This document shows, piece by piece, positions 7,164-17,514 of a stretch of 45,161 nucleotides of DNA. The position numbers and the translations under genes are program-made. Source of the stretch: Candidatus Parcubacteria bacterium (lineage in GTDB: Bacteria; Patescibacteriota; Saccharimonadia; UBA4664; JAHWKN01); contig JAHWKN010000003.1 in assembly GCA_019347875.1 (NCBI GenBank), positions 1 through 45,161 of the forward strand, read 5' to 3'. The notes beneath the pieces are model-generated. The model was not told the origin of the DNA. It saw only the letters and a program-made list of their open reading frames with translations, and searched no databases. Each line of letters starts with the position of its first letter. Position 1 is the stretch's first letter.

Positions 7164-8603
7164 ATGAAACAACCGGTACGAGTCCGCTTTGCGCCCAGCC
7201 CGACAGGATCACTGCATCTGGGGGGTATTCGCTCAGCCTTGTTCAACTGGCTGTACAGCCGCAAATCCGGCGGACGTCTTGTTCTCCGCATAGAAGATAC
7301 CGACCGTGAGCGCTACGTGCCAGAAGCGGTCAATCAGATCCAAGAAAGTTTGGCTTGGCTGGGGCTAGAACCCGATGAGGGCGGAAAGGCCGGCGGCCAG
7401 TTCGGTCCTTATGCTCAATCCGAACGTTTGCCCTTGTATAAAACCGCGGCTGAAAAACTGGTAGCGGATGGGTGGCTGTACCCCTGCTGGTGCAGCTCCG
7501 AGCGCCTCACTCAACTGCGCCAAGCGGCCCAGGCCAACCACACCGCCTTTAAATACGACCGCTACTGCCTAAAACACCCCCAAGACAAAGGCGGACCCCA
7601 TGTACTGCGCTTTAAAGTACCCGATGAACCGGCCACAGTCCGGTGGGATGACGCGGTTAAGGGGATGCTAGAGTTTCAAACCAAAGAGCAGGACGACTTC
7701 GTGGCGGTCAAAAGCGACGGCTACCCCACCTACAACTTCGCCAACGTGGTGGACGACCACGCCATGCAGATCAGCCACGTTTTACGGGCGGAGGAGTTTA
7801 TACCCAGCACCCCGAAGCATATTTTACTGTACCAAGCTTATGGCTGGGAAACGCCGGTCTTTGCGCACCTGCCGCAGGTCCTAGGAAGTGATAAGAGCAA
7901 ACTAAGCAAGCGCCACGGCGCCAAATCGGTACTGGAGTATCGCGATGAGGGTTACTTGCCCGAGGCGGTGATCAACTTTTTAGCCGGGCTGGGCTGGAAC
8001 GCCGGTGAGGGTTCGACCAAGGAGATTTATACCCGCGAGGAGCTGACAAACGCGTTTAGTCTGGAGCGCGTCCAATCCAGCCCGGCGGTGTTCGACCCCG
8101 AGCGGCTCAACTGGCTAAACGGCGTCTACATCCGCTCGCTGCCGCTGGACCGGCTGGCTGAGGCCTGTGCAGGTTTTTGGCCTGCGGTAGCCGCTAAAGC
8201 CAAGGCCGACCATAAAAAAGCGGTGCTGGCACTGGTACAGGAGCGCTTAAAGTACCTAGCCGAGCTGCCGGAGCTGACCCGGTTCTTCTTTACCGATCCA
8301 GCCAGCCTGCCCTTCGATCAGCTAAAGACCGACCCGGCCGCCGCCAAAACCTACCTCCAGGCCAGCCTGGAGGGGCTGGAGGCCGCTAACTTTACCCATG
8401 CGGAGCTGGAAGCGACCCTGCGCGGGCTGGCCGAGCGGCTGGAGGTTAAACCGGGAGCGTTGTTTGGCGTCGTGCGCGTTGCCATCACCGGCCAGACGGC
8501 CGCTCCCGGTTTATTTGAGACCATGCTGGTGTTAGGACGCGAAGCGGTGCTTAGGAGACTGAAAACCGCCCGGGATAGGCTGGCAGAGACGGCAAAAAGT
8601 TGA
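7164..8603 (+). CDS. gltX: Glutamyl-tRNA synthetase
   Basis: A 479-aa class I aminoacyl-tRNA synthetase that loads glutamate (and possibly glutamine, if an amidotransferase exists) onto tRNA. The HIGH-type signature is FAPSPTGSLHLGGIRSALFN near residue 9, the KMSKR-type loop is SKLSKRHGA near residue 249, and RIEDTDRERY marks the family. Cysteines in the WCSS...YCLK region (about residues 111-133) resemble the zinc-binding insertion of many GluRS. The C-terminal anticodon-binding domain is complete. A TAAGCT hexamer 7 nt before the ATG may be its -10. A tRNA-Glu(CUC), a likely substrate, is in the same window. Confidence 0.96.
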   Translation: MKQPVRVRFAPSPTGSLHLGGIRSALFNWLYSRKSGGRLVLRIEDTDRERYVPEAVNQIQESLAWLGLEPDEGGKAGGQFGPYAQSERLPLYKTAAEKLVADGWLYPCWCSSERLTQLRQAAQANHTAFKYDRYCLKHPQDKGGPHVLRFKVPDEPATVRWDDAVKGMLEFQTKEQDDFVAVKSDGYPTYNFANVVDDHAMQISHVLRAEEFIPSTPKHILLYQAYGWETPVFAHLPQVLGSDKSKLSKRHGAKSVLEYRDEGYLPEAVINFLAGLGWNAGEGSTKEIYTREELTNAFSLERVQSSPAVFDPERLNWLNGVYIRSLPLDRLAEACAGFWPAVAAKAKADHKKAVLALVQERLKYLAELPELTRFFFTDPASLPFDQLKTDPAAAKTYLQASLEGLEAANFTHAELEATLRGLAERLEVKPGALFGVVRVAITGQTAAPGLFETMLVLGREAVLRRLKTARDRLAETAKS

Positions 8604-8607
8604 ATTA

Positions 8608-8625
8608 CAGGCTAAATAGAGCCTG
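8608..8625 (+). terminator. Weak hairpin after gltX
   Basis: CAGGCT, loop AAATAG, AGCCTG just after the gltX stop. The stem is only 6 bp and a T tract is lacking, so it is at best a weak terminator. Confidence 0.3.
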
Positions 8626-8673
8626 CTTACTGCCGCCTGCTTAGTTTTAACCAATGCCGCCCCCCTGATTTGT

Positions 8674-8702
8674 TTGACAGCTTAGGTTAAAAGCCCTATA
8701 GT
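8674..8702 (+). promoter_or_regulatory. Near-consensus sigma-70 promoter
   Basis: TTGACA, 17 nt, TATAGT: the strongest promoter match seen in the window. It lies 25 bp upstream of the 67-aa gene at 8728. Confidence 0.85.
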
Positions 8703-8727
8703 GCAAGCACTTAAGTATGAGGTATGA

Positions 8728-8931
8728 ATGAGCGTCCAATTTTACGACGTCAAGTCGCGTCAAGCCGTCGAAGTTCCTGAAAGCGATGTCACAAAGGTCA
8801 AGTACGAGCGCACCACCAGCACCGGGAAGAACCAGGTTCGCTACGCGCTGCGGGGCAACTACGACGGACGCAAGGTGACCAAGTTCGTCAACCAGGCTAC
8901 CTGGGAGGCCACCGACGCCGCAGAAGAGTAG
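8728..8931 (+). CDS. Small basic/acidic protein of unknown function, monocistronic
   Basis: A 67-aa soluble protein (MSVQFYDVKSRQAVEVPES...). It begins with a beta-strand-like stretch, has a central basic part (KNQVRYALRGNYDGRKVTKFVN) and ends in an acidic tail. It sits alone between a near-consensus promoter and a strong terminator, with GAGGT 4 nt before the ATG, which suggests high, independent expression. Size and charge pattern would fit a small nucleic-acid-binding or ribosome-associated protein, but that is only a guess; no known domain is recognised. Confidence 0.75.
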   Translation: MSVQFYDVKSRQAVEVPESDVTKVKYERTTSTGKNQVRYALRGNYDGRKVTKFVNQATWEATDAAEE

Positions 8932-8951
8932 AAACGCTGCTTGCGTATCAA

Positions 8952-8980
8952 AAAAGAGAGCCCACCTAGGGCTCTCTTTT
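8952..8980 (+). terminator. Rho-independent terminator
   Basis: A perfect 12-bp stem, AAAAGAGAGCCC with GGGCTCTCTTTT, around a 5-nt loop, with A and T tracts on both sides. It ends the 67-aa gene and could work in both directions. Confidence 0.9.
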
Positions 8981-8995
8981 GATTAGCCTGTGCGC

Positions 8996-9020
8996 TACTC
9001 TCGTTACTTTTTGACAGCTT
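8996..9020. repeat. Possible remnant of a repeat-element end
   Basis: CTCTCGTTACTTTTTG matches the reverse complement of the outer end of copy A (positions 128-147), but the second half of the hairpin is missing. It may be a decayed end of another copy, placed about 100 bp outside the complete element at 9121. Confidence 0.45.
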
Positions 9021-9120
9021 TTCGGACTCGCTCAGAGTCTTCGACGGTTCATCACCTCCCACCCCTCTTCGCAGTGGTCTCACATATACTCCTCCTAATC
9101 TCCCCGTAACCCGCTCTTTC

Positions 9121-9602
9121 GTCACTTTTGCTCCGTCAAAAGTAACCAAAACCGGCCGAGTAGGTCACTAACTCCAAGCCATCCAGCCCGCAAAAGGCCG
9201 GGCCTGCGGAACTCGCTCCGATTGCATCGGGGCTCAAACAGTCCTCGGCCTAATTCGGCCTTTTCCGGTCTGGCTGTTTGGGGTTAGCTCCAATACTCGG
9301 GGTTGGTAGGAGGGATTGGAGGATTAGAGATTGAAGACCAGGATAAAACATTGTCCTAAAATCCTAGTTTCCCTTAATCTTAGGCCTGTGAATCCTCGAG
9401 CTTTGGCAAAACCGGCAGTGAAGAGCGACAGTAGCTTTATCTATGTATTTTAACTACCGCTCGAGGACTTCCGGCAGCTGCCGGATGAGGACGACCACAG
9501 GGAGGACGAGTTCCGCAGGGCCCCAAGCTAATGGCGTGATGAGCAGACCGCGTTTTGACACCAGCTCGGCAGTTTTGGCTACCTTTTGCTGACAAAAGGT
9601 AG
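9121..9602. repeat. Dispersed inverted-repeat element, complete copy B
   Basis: Most of the roughly 800-bp gene-free stretch 8932-9737 is this element. The left arm (9121-9303) is about 180 bp and closely matches the left arm of copy C at 44811-44983. It contains GGCCTGCGGAACTCG (9201-9215) and the CAAACAGTCCTCGGCC box. The right arm (about 9454-9602) carries the inverse, CGAGTTCCGCAGG (9507-9519), and ends in the hairpin CTACCTTTTG-CTGA-CAAAAGGTAG (9579-9602). The left end has a similar, slightly mismatched hairpin. The centre (9304-9453) is unrelated to the centre of copy C. Purine-rich sequence follows to about 9700. No plausible gene lies inside. Confidence 0.8.
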
Positions 9603-9725
9603 AAGAGGAGGATCTAGGGGGAGGCTAGGAGGGTAGGCGGTAGGCCCGCTGCGACGAGGGTTGAGGGGGCGGGGTAACCTTGAGACTTTAGGCCGAGGCG
9701 GGTTTAACCATAAGCGTAAAAGTGA

Positions 9726-9731
9726 TATAGT
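9726..9731 (+). promoter_or_regulatory. -10 element of the DUF3048 gene, leaderless geometry
   Basis: TATAGT, then CGTCAC (6 nt), then ATG at 9738. No Shine-Dalgarno site is possible in the spacer. Confidence 0.6.
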
Positions 9732-9737
9732 CGTCAC

Positions 9738-10991
9738 ATGGACCCAAACACCAACGCCAGCCCCCGTCCAGGGGCGGTCGTCAAGCCGCAATCCGGCACC
9801 ACTCCACCCCCCATCAAACCCATTCAATTCGGCCCCTCCGCTCAGCCTAATCCGATCTTGCCTGCTGGCGCGCCCATACCCGGGCAGCAGCCAGGTGCCA
9901 CCCGTCGCCAGCGCCTACTAGCTTGGATTAAAGCCCACCCCCGCCGCAGCGCCGCTATAGCTGCCATCAGCCTGCTGGTTGTATCCGCCGCTGGTTATGC
10001 CACATTCAAGTATCTAACCAAGCAGCCCCCGGCTCCTCCCGCCGAGACTACCGCGCCCGCGCCTCCGCCCGCGCCTCCCAAACCGGCCACCAAGCCCTCT
10101 CCGCTGACCGGCGTAGAGCTGGAACCGGCGCTGGCCGAGCGGCCGGTTAGCGCCGTTATCATCGAAAACCACCCTAATGCGCGTCCGCAGTCGGGCCTCG
10201 GCCAGGCCGGTGTGGTGTATGAGGCGTTGGCCGAAGGGGGCATTACCCGCTTTATGGCGCTTTATTTGGAGCAGCGGGCCCCGGCTCTGGGACCTATCCG
10301 CAGCGTCAGGACCTATTTTGTCGACTGGGCGCTGGAGTTCGACGCTCCGGTAGCCCACGTGGGCGGTAACGCCGACGCGCTCGACCTGGTCGCGCCGCTG
10401 GGCTTAAAAAGTCTCACCCAGTTCGCCCATCCCGGTTCATACTACCGCAGCCGTGACCGCTTCGCCCCCCACAACGCCTACACCTCGAGCGACCTGCTAG
10501 ACCAGCTGCTAGCCAAACTGGGCTTCAATCAGCCGGCCAAGTTCAAGCCGTCGCCGCGCAAGCCCGACTCACCTCCGGCGGCCGGGACGGCCGCCACCGC
10601 CCCCACCATCGGTATCAACTACTCCTACCGCGGCTTCCAGGTCGAGTACCGCTACGACGCGGCCACCAACTCCTACGCCCGCTTCATGGCCGGGGCGCCG
10701 CACGTCGACCGTAACGACGGCAAGCAGATCATGGCCAAAAACGTTGTGGTTCAGTACATGCCCACCAGATACGGAGTCACCCGCATCGGCGAAGCCACCG
10801 TCATTATGGGCACACCCGGCAGCGGCCAGGCGGTGGTGTTTCGCGATGGGGGAGCCGTCACCGGCACCTGGAGTAAAGCCTCACACCGGGAGCGCACGGT
10901 CCTGAAAGACACCACCGGCGCCGAGATACCTCTAAACGCCGGCAACACCTGGTACTCGATTGTACCGGTCGGGCGGTCGGTCTCGTACTAG
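9738..10991 (+). CDS. DUF3048 (YerB-like) membrane-anchored protein
   Basis: A 417-aa protein. A Pro-rich cytoplasmic N terminus (1-60) leads to one membrane helix (about 67-88, AAIAAISLLVVSAAGYATF), then a Pro/Ala spacer, then the two-part DUF3048 domain. The N-terminal half (about 118-255) has the family features RPVSAVIIENHPNARPQSGL, ADVVYE-like AGVVYEALAEGGITR and GPIRSVRTYFVDWA. The C-terminal half (about 290-417) includes VVVQYMPTRYG and TWYSIVPVG. Family members such as YerB are extracellular lipoproteins or anchored proteins of unknown biochemical role. The start is fixed by the -10 box 6 nt upstream. Confidence 0.88.
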   Translation: MDPNTNASPRPGAVVKPQSGTTPPPIKPIQFGPSAQPNPILPAGAPIPGQQPGATRRQRLLAWIKAHPRRSAAIAAISLLVVSAAGYATFKYLTKQPPAPPAETTAPAPPPAPPKPATKPSPLTGVELEPALAERPVSAVIIENHPNARPQSGLGQAGVVYEALAEGGITRFMALYLEQRAPALGPIRSVRTYFVDWALEFDAPVAHVGGNADALDLVAPLGLKSLTQFAHPGSYYRSRDRFAPHNAYTSSDLLDQLLAKLGFNQPAKFKPSPRKPDSPPAAGTAATAPTIGINYSYRGFQVEYRYDAATNSYARFMAGAPHVDRNDGKQIMAKNVVVQYMPTRYGVTRIGEATVIMGTPGSGQAVVFRDGGAVTGTWSKASHRERTVLKDTTGAEIPLNAGNTWYSIVPVGRSVSY

Positions 10992-11032
10992 TCCGGCAAG
11001 CTACGACTTTACCGGTTTAACCATGCAGCTTA

Positions 11033-11041
11033 TGTTATACT
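11033..11041 (+). promoter_or_regulatory. Extended -10 promoter of the RlpA-like gene
   Basis: TGTTATACT (TGn followed by TATACT) lies 17 nt before the ATG at 11059, giving a short leader of about 10 nt. Confidence 0.5.
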
Positions 11042-11058
11042 AAAACTAGGTTTTTAAA

Positions 11059-11691
11059 ATGAAAACCAAAACCAAAAAGAAAATCAAGCGGGCGGCCCAC
11101 GTCGTCACCAAGAAGAAGATCCTCAAAAAGAAGGCCTCCAGGCGGCTGGCGCGGGGGGTGTTTATCTTGATAGCCAGCGTCTGTACCGGATCGCTGGCCT
11201 TTGCCATAGCTACCACCCAGCCGCCACCGGTGACCGCCACCGTCGGCACCACCATCAGGCAGGTGCCGCCGATACTTAACGTTCCGGCAGAACCGCCGCC
11301 GGCCCAGGTCGGCCAGGCCTCCTGGTACGCTCTCGGCCTGCGCTACCCCGACGCCTTAACCTGCGCCTCCACCAAGTTCCCCCGCGGCACCTACCTACAG
11401 GTTAAGAACCTGCGCAACGGCAGAACCGTCACCTGCCTGGTCAACGATTACGGCCCCGAGGCCTGGACCAACCGGGTGATCGACCTGTCGCGCGGCAGCT
11501 TTACCGCCATCGACAGCCTCTCCAGCGGCGTCACCCGGGTGGAGGTGCGGGTCGTGCCGCCGCCCCCGGCCAGCCTCAATCTGCTCTTGCCGCAGGTGTT
11601 TAGTCAGGTTACCGGTTACCGGCGCTGCATCCAAACGCAACCGATCAGCTGGTGCGACGCCAACCGGCAGTCATCTCAGAAGTTAAAGTAA
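11059..11691 (+). CDS. RlpA-like double-psi beta-barrel protein
   Basis: A 210-aa protein with a strongly basic N terminus (KTKTKKKIKRAA...), one membrane helix (about residues 33-52) and a double-psi beta-barrel domain (about 84-168). The RlpA signatures are present: GQASWYALGLRYPDALTCA, FPRGTYLQVKNLRNGRTVTC, NDYGPEAWTNRVIDLS and the Val-rich last strand. In Gram-negative RlpA this domain cleaves naked glycan strands; the catalytic Asp and His positions are not both obvious here, since the stretch after SWY lacks a His. The protein may therefore bind peptidoglycan rather than cut it. It is convergent with the carbonic-anhydrase-like gene. Confidence 0.85.
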   Translation: MKTKTKKKIKRAAHVVTKKKILKKKASRRLARGVFILIASVCTGSLAFAIATTQPPPVTATVGTTIRQVPPILNVPAEPPPAQVGQASWYALGLRYPDALTCASTKFPRGTYLQVKNLRNGRTVTCLVNDYGPEAWTNRVIDLSRGSFTAIDSLSSGVTRVEVRVVPPPPASLNLLLPQVFSQVTGYRRCIQTQPISWCDANRQSSQKLK

Positions 11692-11714
11692 ACCAACTCT
11701 TCGCTGCCGAGCGG

Positions 11715-12098
11715 CTAGAGTGTGCCGCCGGAATCTATTAAATGAACCTTCACCGACAGGTCGGGGAAGTGCTCGGCAACCTTCCGCTTGGCGGCTTCCA
11801 GCTGATCTCGATGCATACTAACCTCAGCCTGCTTTTGATCAAACTTACCTGAGCCGCCGTAAGCGCCGCAGTCGATGTGATCCATAATGTGAACCGATTT
11901 GATCTGATGCAAGCGTAAGGCGATATCGATCTGCTTAAGTACTGCGGTCTGAGTGCCGTCATCCAGGATAGCCTTAGAGGCCCCCGCCATGGCCACCAGA
12001 CCGCTTTGGCCGTTTAAGTTCTGTTTAATCCAGTCGGCGACTTGAGCGCGAGACCGCCAGTCGATACAGCTAATGGTTAAATTATCGACGGTATACAT
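11715..12098 (-). CDS. Small beta-carbonic-anhydrase-like protein
   Basis: A 127-aa protein, much shorter than ordinary beta-carbonic anhydrases (about 200 aa). It keeps the metal and active-site pattern: ISCIDWR gives C11, D13 and R15, and DHIDCGAYGG gives H74 and C77, matching the Cys-His-Cys zinc site and the Asp-Arg dyad. If active it would interconvert CO2 and bicarbonate. It has a good AGGAG site 9 nt before the ATG and lies 39 bp downstream of atpC on the same strand, so it may be read as the last gene of the ATP synthase operon. The short length means it could instead be a non-catalytic relative. Confidence 0.75.
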   Translation of the reverse strand: MYTVDNLTISCIDWRSRAQVADWIKQNLNGQSGLVAMAGASKAILDDGTQTAVLKQIDIALRLHQIKSVHIMDHIDCGAYGGSGKFDQKQAEVSMHRDQLEAAKRKVAEHFPDLSVKVHLIDSGGTL

Positions 12099-12137
12099 GC
12101 TTAACTGCTCCTAATGAGGGTTTATATAAATCAATTG

Positions 12138-12566
12138 CTACATGCGATTATGGCGCCGCTTGATTTCCGTCACCTTCAGCCGCGCCAGGTTGCGCTCGAT
12201 TAAAGCGGTGGCGTCGGCCAGCGCGACGTGGTCCTCGGCGGTCTGCTGCAGCTCCTGGGCGCGCTCCAGCGCCTCTTTGGCCCGCAGCTCGTCGATGTCC
12301 TCGGCGTGCTCGGCGGTGTCGGCCAGCAGGCGCAGCCGCTTGCCGTCCACCTCGACAAACCCGCCGCCGGTGGCAAAGTGCTCGATCCGGCTGTCCGGAT
12401 CATCGGCGCGGCGGCGGATACCGATCACCCCCGGCACCGCCAGCGTCACTAGCGGCATGTGATGCGGCAGGATGCCGATCTGCCCGTTGGGGGTCGGCAG
12501 CAGCACCTCGTAGGCCTCCTCGGTAAACTTGACCCCCTCGGGCGTCACCAGTTCAAAAGTCAGCAC
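12138..12566 (-). CDS. atpC: ATP synthase F1 subunit epsilon
   Basis: A 142-aa epsilon subunit: an N-terminal beta sandwich (LTFELVTPEGVKF, NGQIGILPHHMPLVT, FATGGGFVEVDGKRLRLLADTAEHAEDID) followed by a two-helix C-terminal domain. It links the rotor to F1 and can inhibit ATP hydrolysis. The ORF track starts six bases earlier at TTG, but the GGAGGAG Shine-Dalgarno site is 7 nt before the GTG at 12566, which also gives the usual short N terminus. It is the last ATP synthase gene, 18 bp after atpD. Confidence 0.93.
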   Translation of the reverse strand: MLTFELVTPEGVKFTEEAYEVLLPTPNGQIGILPHHMPLVTLAVPGVIGIRRRADDPDSRIEHFATGGGFVEVDGKRLRLLADTAEHAEDIDELRAKEALERAQELQQTAEDHVALADATALIERNLARLKVTEIKRRHNRM

Positions 12567-12584
12567 TCTCAAGCTCCTCCCGAG

Positions 12585-14042
<1,458 letters not shown>

Positions 14043-14055
14043 CTACCGGCCGCCA

Positions 14056-14949
14056 TCACGAAATGGCCTCGGCACCGGCCGTGATCTCGGCCAGCTCTTG
14101 GGTAATCCCGGCCTGGCGCGCCCCGTTGTACGTCAAGGTCAGGTCTTCGATCAGCTCGCTGGCGTTGTCGGAGGCGTTTTTCATCGCCATCATGCGCATC
14201 GACTGCTCCGAAGCTACCGCCTCCAAAGTGGCCTGAAACAGCTGGGCCTCAATCATCCGGGGGACCACCGCCTTCATCACGGACTCAGGGGAAGGCTCAA
14301 AGGTCGCCTCTTCCAGCCCCATAACACCCCGTTTCAGCTCGTGCTCCAGACCCGGCTGCAAGGGCAGCAGCGCCGGCAGTAACGGCTCAAAAATAGCTTC
14401 TTGGCGGATGGTGGAGATAAAGTTGGTGTAAATGACCTCCACGGCGTCAACCAGGCGGTCGGCAAACAAGCGAATGGCGGTGTGGGAGATCGGCCGGATG
14501 TCGGCCGCGGTGGGTTCGCTGGGCCAGTCGGGGTAGGTACCGACTAGGTCAACGCCGTCCAGCCGGGCGGCCAGACGGGCACCCTGGGCACCAATCACTA
14601 TGGCGCTGGTGGCGGTGCCGCGCGCCTGGTCGGCCTGGATGTTTTCGATAAACAGCCGGGCCAAGTTAGCGTTATAGGCTCCGGCCAGACCCCGATCGCT
14701 GGTAATGAGGATGATCAGCCGCCTGGCCACCGCCTCCCGGCGCTCAAACAGGGGATAGTTGGCGGCCGGGGTCAGCTGGTTAAGGCGCGCCAGCACCTCT
14801 TTGGCGCTGTTGGTGTAAGTGCGCGACCTGAGCGCCGCCTCCTGCGCGCGGCGCATTTTAGAGGCCGCCACCATCTCCATCGCCTTGGTGATCTGGCGGG
14901 TGTTGTTAACCGAGCGCATGCGGCGTTTAATTAACTGAATCTGGGCCAT
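14056..14949 (-). CDS. atpG: ATP synthase F1 subunit gamma
   Basis: A 297-aa central-stalk subunit. The N terminus MAQIQLIKRRMRSVNNTRQITKAMEMVAASKM and the C terminus ASDNASELIEDLTLTYNGARQAGITQELAEI are the two conserved coiled-coil parts that form the rotor shaft. The ORF track begins 29 codons earlier, but the GGAG Shine-Dalgarno site 9 nt before the ATG at 14949 and the family N terminus decide for this start. It follows atpA by 13 bp and precedes atpD. Confidence 0.96.
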   Translation of the reverse strand: MAQIQLIKRRMRSVNNTRQITKAMEMVAASKMRRAQEAALRSRTYTNSAKEVLARLNQLTPAANYPLFERREAVARRLIILITSDRGLAGAYNANLARLFIENIQADQARGTATSAIVIGAQGARLAARLDGVDLVGTYPDWPSEPTAADIRPISHTAIRLFADRLVDAVEVIYTNFISTIRQEAIFEPLLPALLPLQPGLEHELKRGVMGLEEATFEPSPESVMKAVVPRMIEAQLFQATLEAVASEQSMRMMAMKNASDNASELIEDLTLTYNGARQAGITQELAEITAGAEAIS

Positions 14950-14962
14950 TATAACTTTCTCC

Positions 14963-16495
<1,533 letters not shown>

Positions 16496-16498
16496 CCG

Positions 16499-16882
16499 TT
16501 ACACCTCCAACCTTGATAATTGCTTTTTAACCGACAGGTCGATCTCTAGCTCCGGCGTGCGGGCCACCAACCCGCCCAGCAAACTCTCGTCCCGGGCGGT
16601 GTTTAGGCGCACGGTCTTGGCCCCGGTAGCGTCTTCGAGCAGGCGCTTCACCTGGTTCATGACCGCCTCGCCCAGGGGCCGGGCGGTCACCACCTCGGCC
16701 TCCAAGTAGCCCTTCTGGGCCAACAGCTCGTGCTGTATGTCGTTTAGCAGCAGGTCGGTCTCGGCCGCCAGACCGCAGCGCCGGACTTCGTCCGCCAACG
16801 CCTGGATCAACCGAGGCAGCGGATGACGGCCCAACAAAGCCACAAACGTCCGCGCTAGTTGCCGGCGGGAACCGCGCCTCAC
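16499..16882 (-). CDS. atpH: ATP synthase F1 subunit delta, short form
   Basis: At 127 aa this is clearly shorter than the usual roughly 175-180 aa. The C-terminal part is well conserved: EAEVVTARPLGEAVMNQV and DESLLGGLVARTPELEIDLSVKKQL match the delta/OSCP end. The N-terminal helical bundle that binds the top of F1 is reduced to about 60 residues. The GTG start overlaps the atpF stop as GTGA, so the reading frame is coupled and the shortness does not look like a sequencing frameshift. Delta joins the b stalk to F1, so the peripheral stalk contact may be simplified. Confidence 0.85.
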   Translation of the reverse strand: MRRGSRRQLARTFVALLGRHPLPRLIQALADEVRRCGLAAETDLLLNDIQHELLAQKGYLEAEVVTARPLGEAVMNQVKRLLEDATGAKTVRLNTARDESLLGGLVARTPELEIDLSVKKQLSRLEV

Positions 16883-17436
16883 GATCTTTCCGCCCGCTGC
16901 AGCGCTTTTTGCACCAGCGCGGCGTCTTTGCGCTCATCGAGCTTTTCGTCGATCAGCACCGCTGTCGCGGCCACCACCAGTCCGGCCAGCTCCTTCCTTA
17001 AGCCGGCTTTGGCCTCGGCCACCTCCTGGGCGACGCGCTGGTGGGCGGTCTCCAGCAACTGCTCGGTCTGGGTGCGGGCCCGCGACTCGGCCTGCGCCAG
17101 CAGCTTGGCGGCCTCTTCGCGGCTGCGCGCCAGCATGGCGTCGGCCTCCCGCCGCGCCTCGGCCAAGAGGGCGGCTTGGCGGGCGGCCGTTTGGCGGCTG
17201 GTTTCCTCGATCTGACGCGCCGTCGCCTCGCTTTCTTCGATGCGGCGGCGGCGGTCTTCCAGCACCCCCAGGATAGGCTGGTAGGCCACCTTTTTCAGCA
17301 GCCAAAACAGCAAGGCAAAGTTCACCAGCTGGAACACCAGCGCCCGCCAATCCAGACCGATAGAGCCAAGACCGCCGGCGGTGTTCTCGGCAGCCGCCTC
17401 CGTTGCCGCCAGTAATATGTGGTTTAAAACTGCCAT
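16879..17436 (-). CDS. atpF: ATP synthase F0 subunit b
   Basis: A 185-aa peripheral-stalk subunit. One membrane helix (WRALVFQLVNFALLFWLLKKV, about 29-50) is followed by a long charged coiled coil with many Ala/Glu/Arg heptads (RRRRIEESEATARQIEE and onward). Only one b gene is present, so it would act as a homodimer. The stop overlaps the GTG start of atpH. It is separated from atpE by 78 bp, which contain a GTCAAACGTTAACTGTTA motif related to the repeat near 6.78 kb. Confidence 0.93.
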   Translation of the reverse strand: MAVLNHILLAATEAAAENTAGGLGSIGLDWRALVFQLVNFALLFWLLKKVAYQPILGVLEDRRRRIEESEATARQIEETSRQTAARQAALLAEARREADAMLARSREEAAKLLAQAESRARTQTEQLLETAHQRVAQEVAEAKAGLRKELAGLVVAATAVLIDEKLDERKDAALVQKALQRAERS

Positions 17437-17514
17437 TTTTACGGTTACACCAGACCATTGACCTGTGACAACCTGACTAAGAAAGTCAAAGTGTCAGCCG
17501 TCAAACGTTAACTG

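Noticed and set aside
8859-9149. 96-aa minus-strand ORF after the 67-aa gene
   Set aside because: It runs antisense through the terminator and the repeat border, is Ser/Arg-rich, and has no ribosome binding site.
9579-9921. ORFs 9579-9827 (minus) and 9661-9921 (plus)
   Set aside because: Both overlap the repeat flank and the DUF3048 gene in other frames and are Pro-rich shadows of GC-rich sequence.
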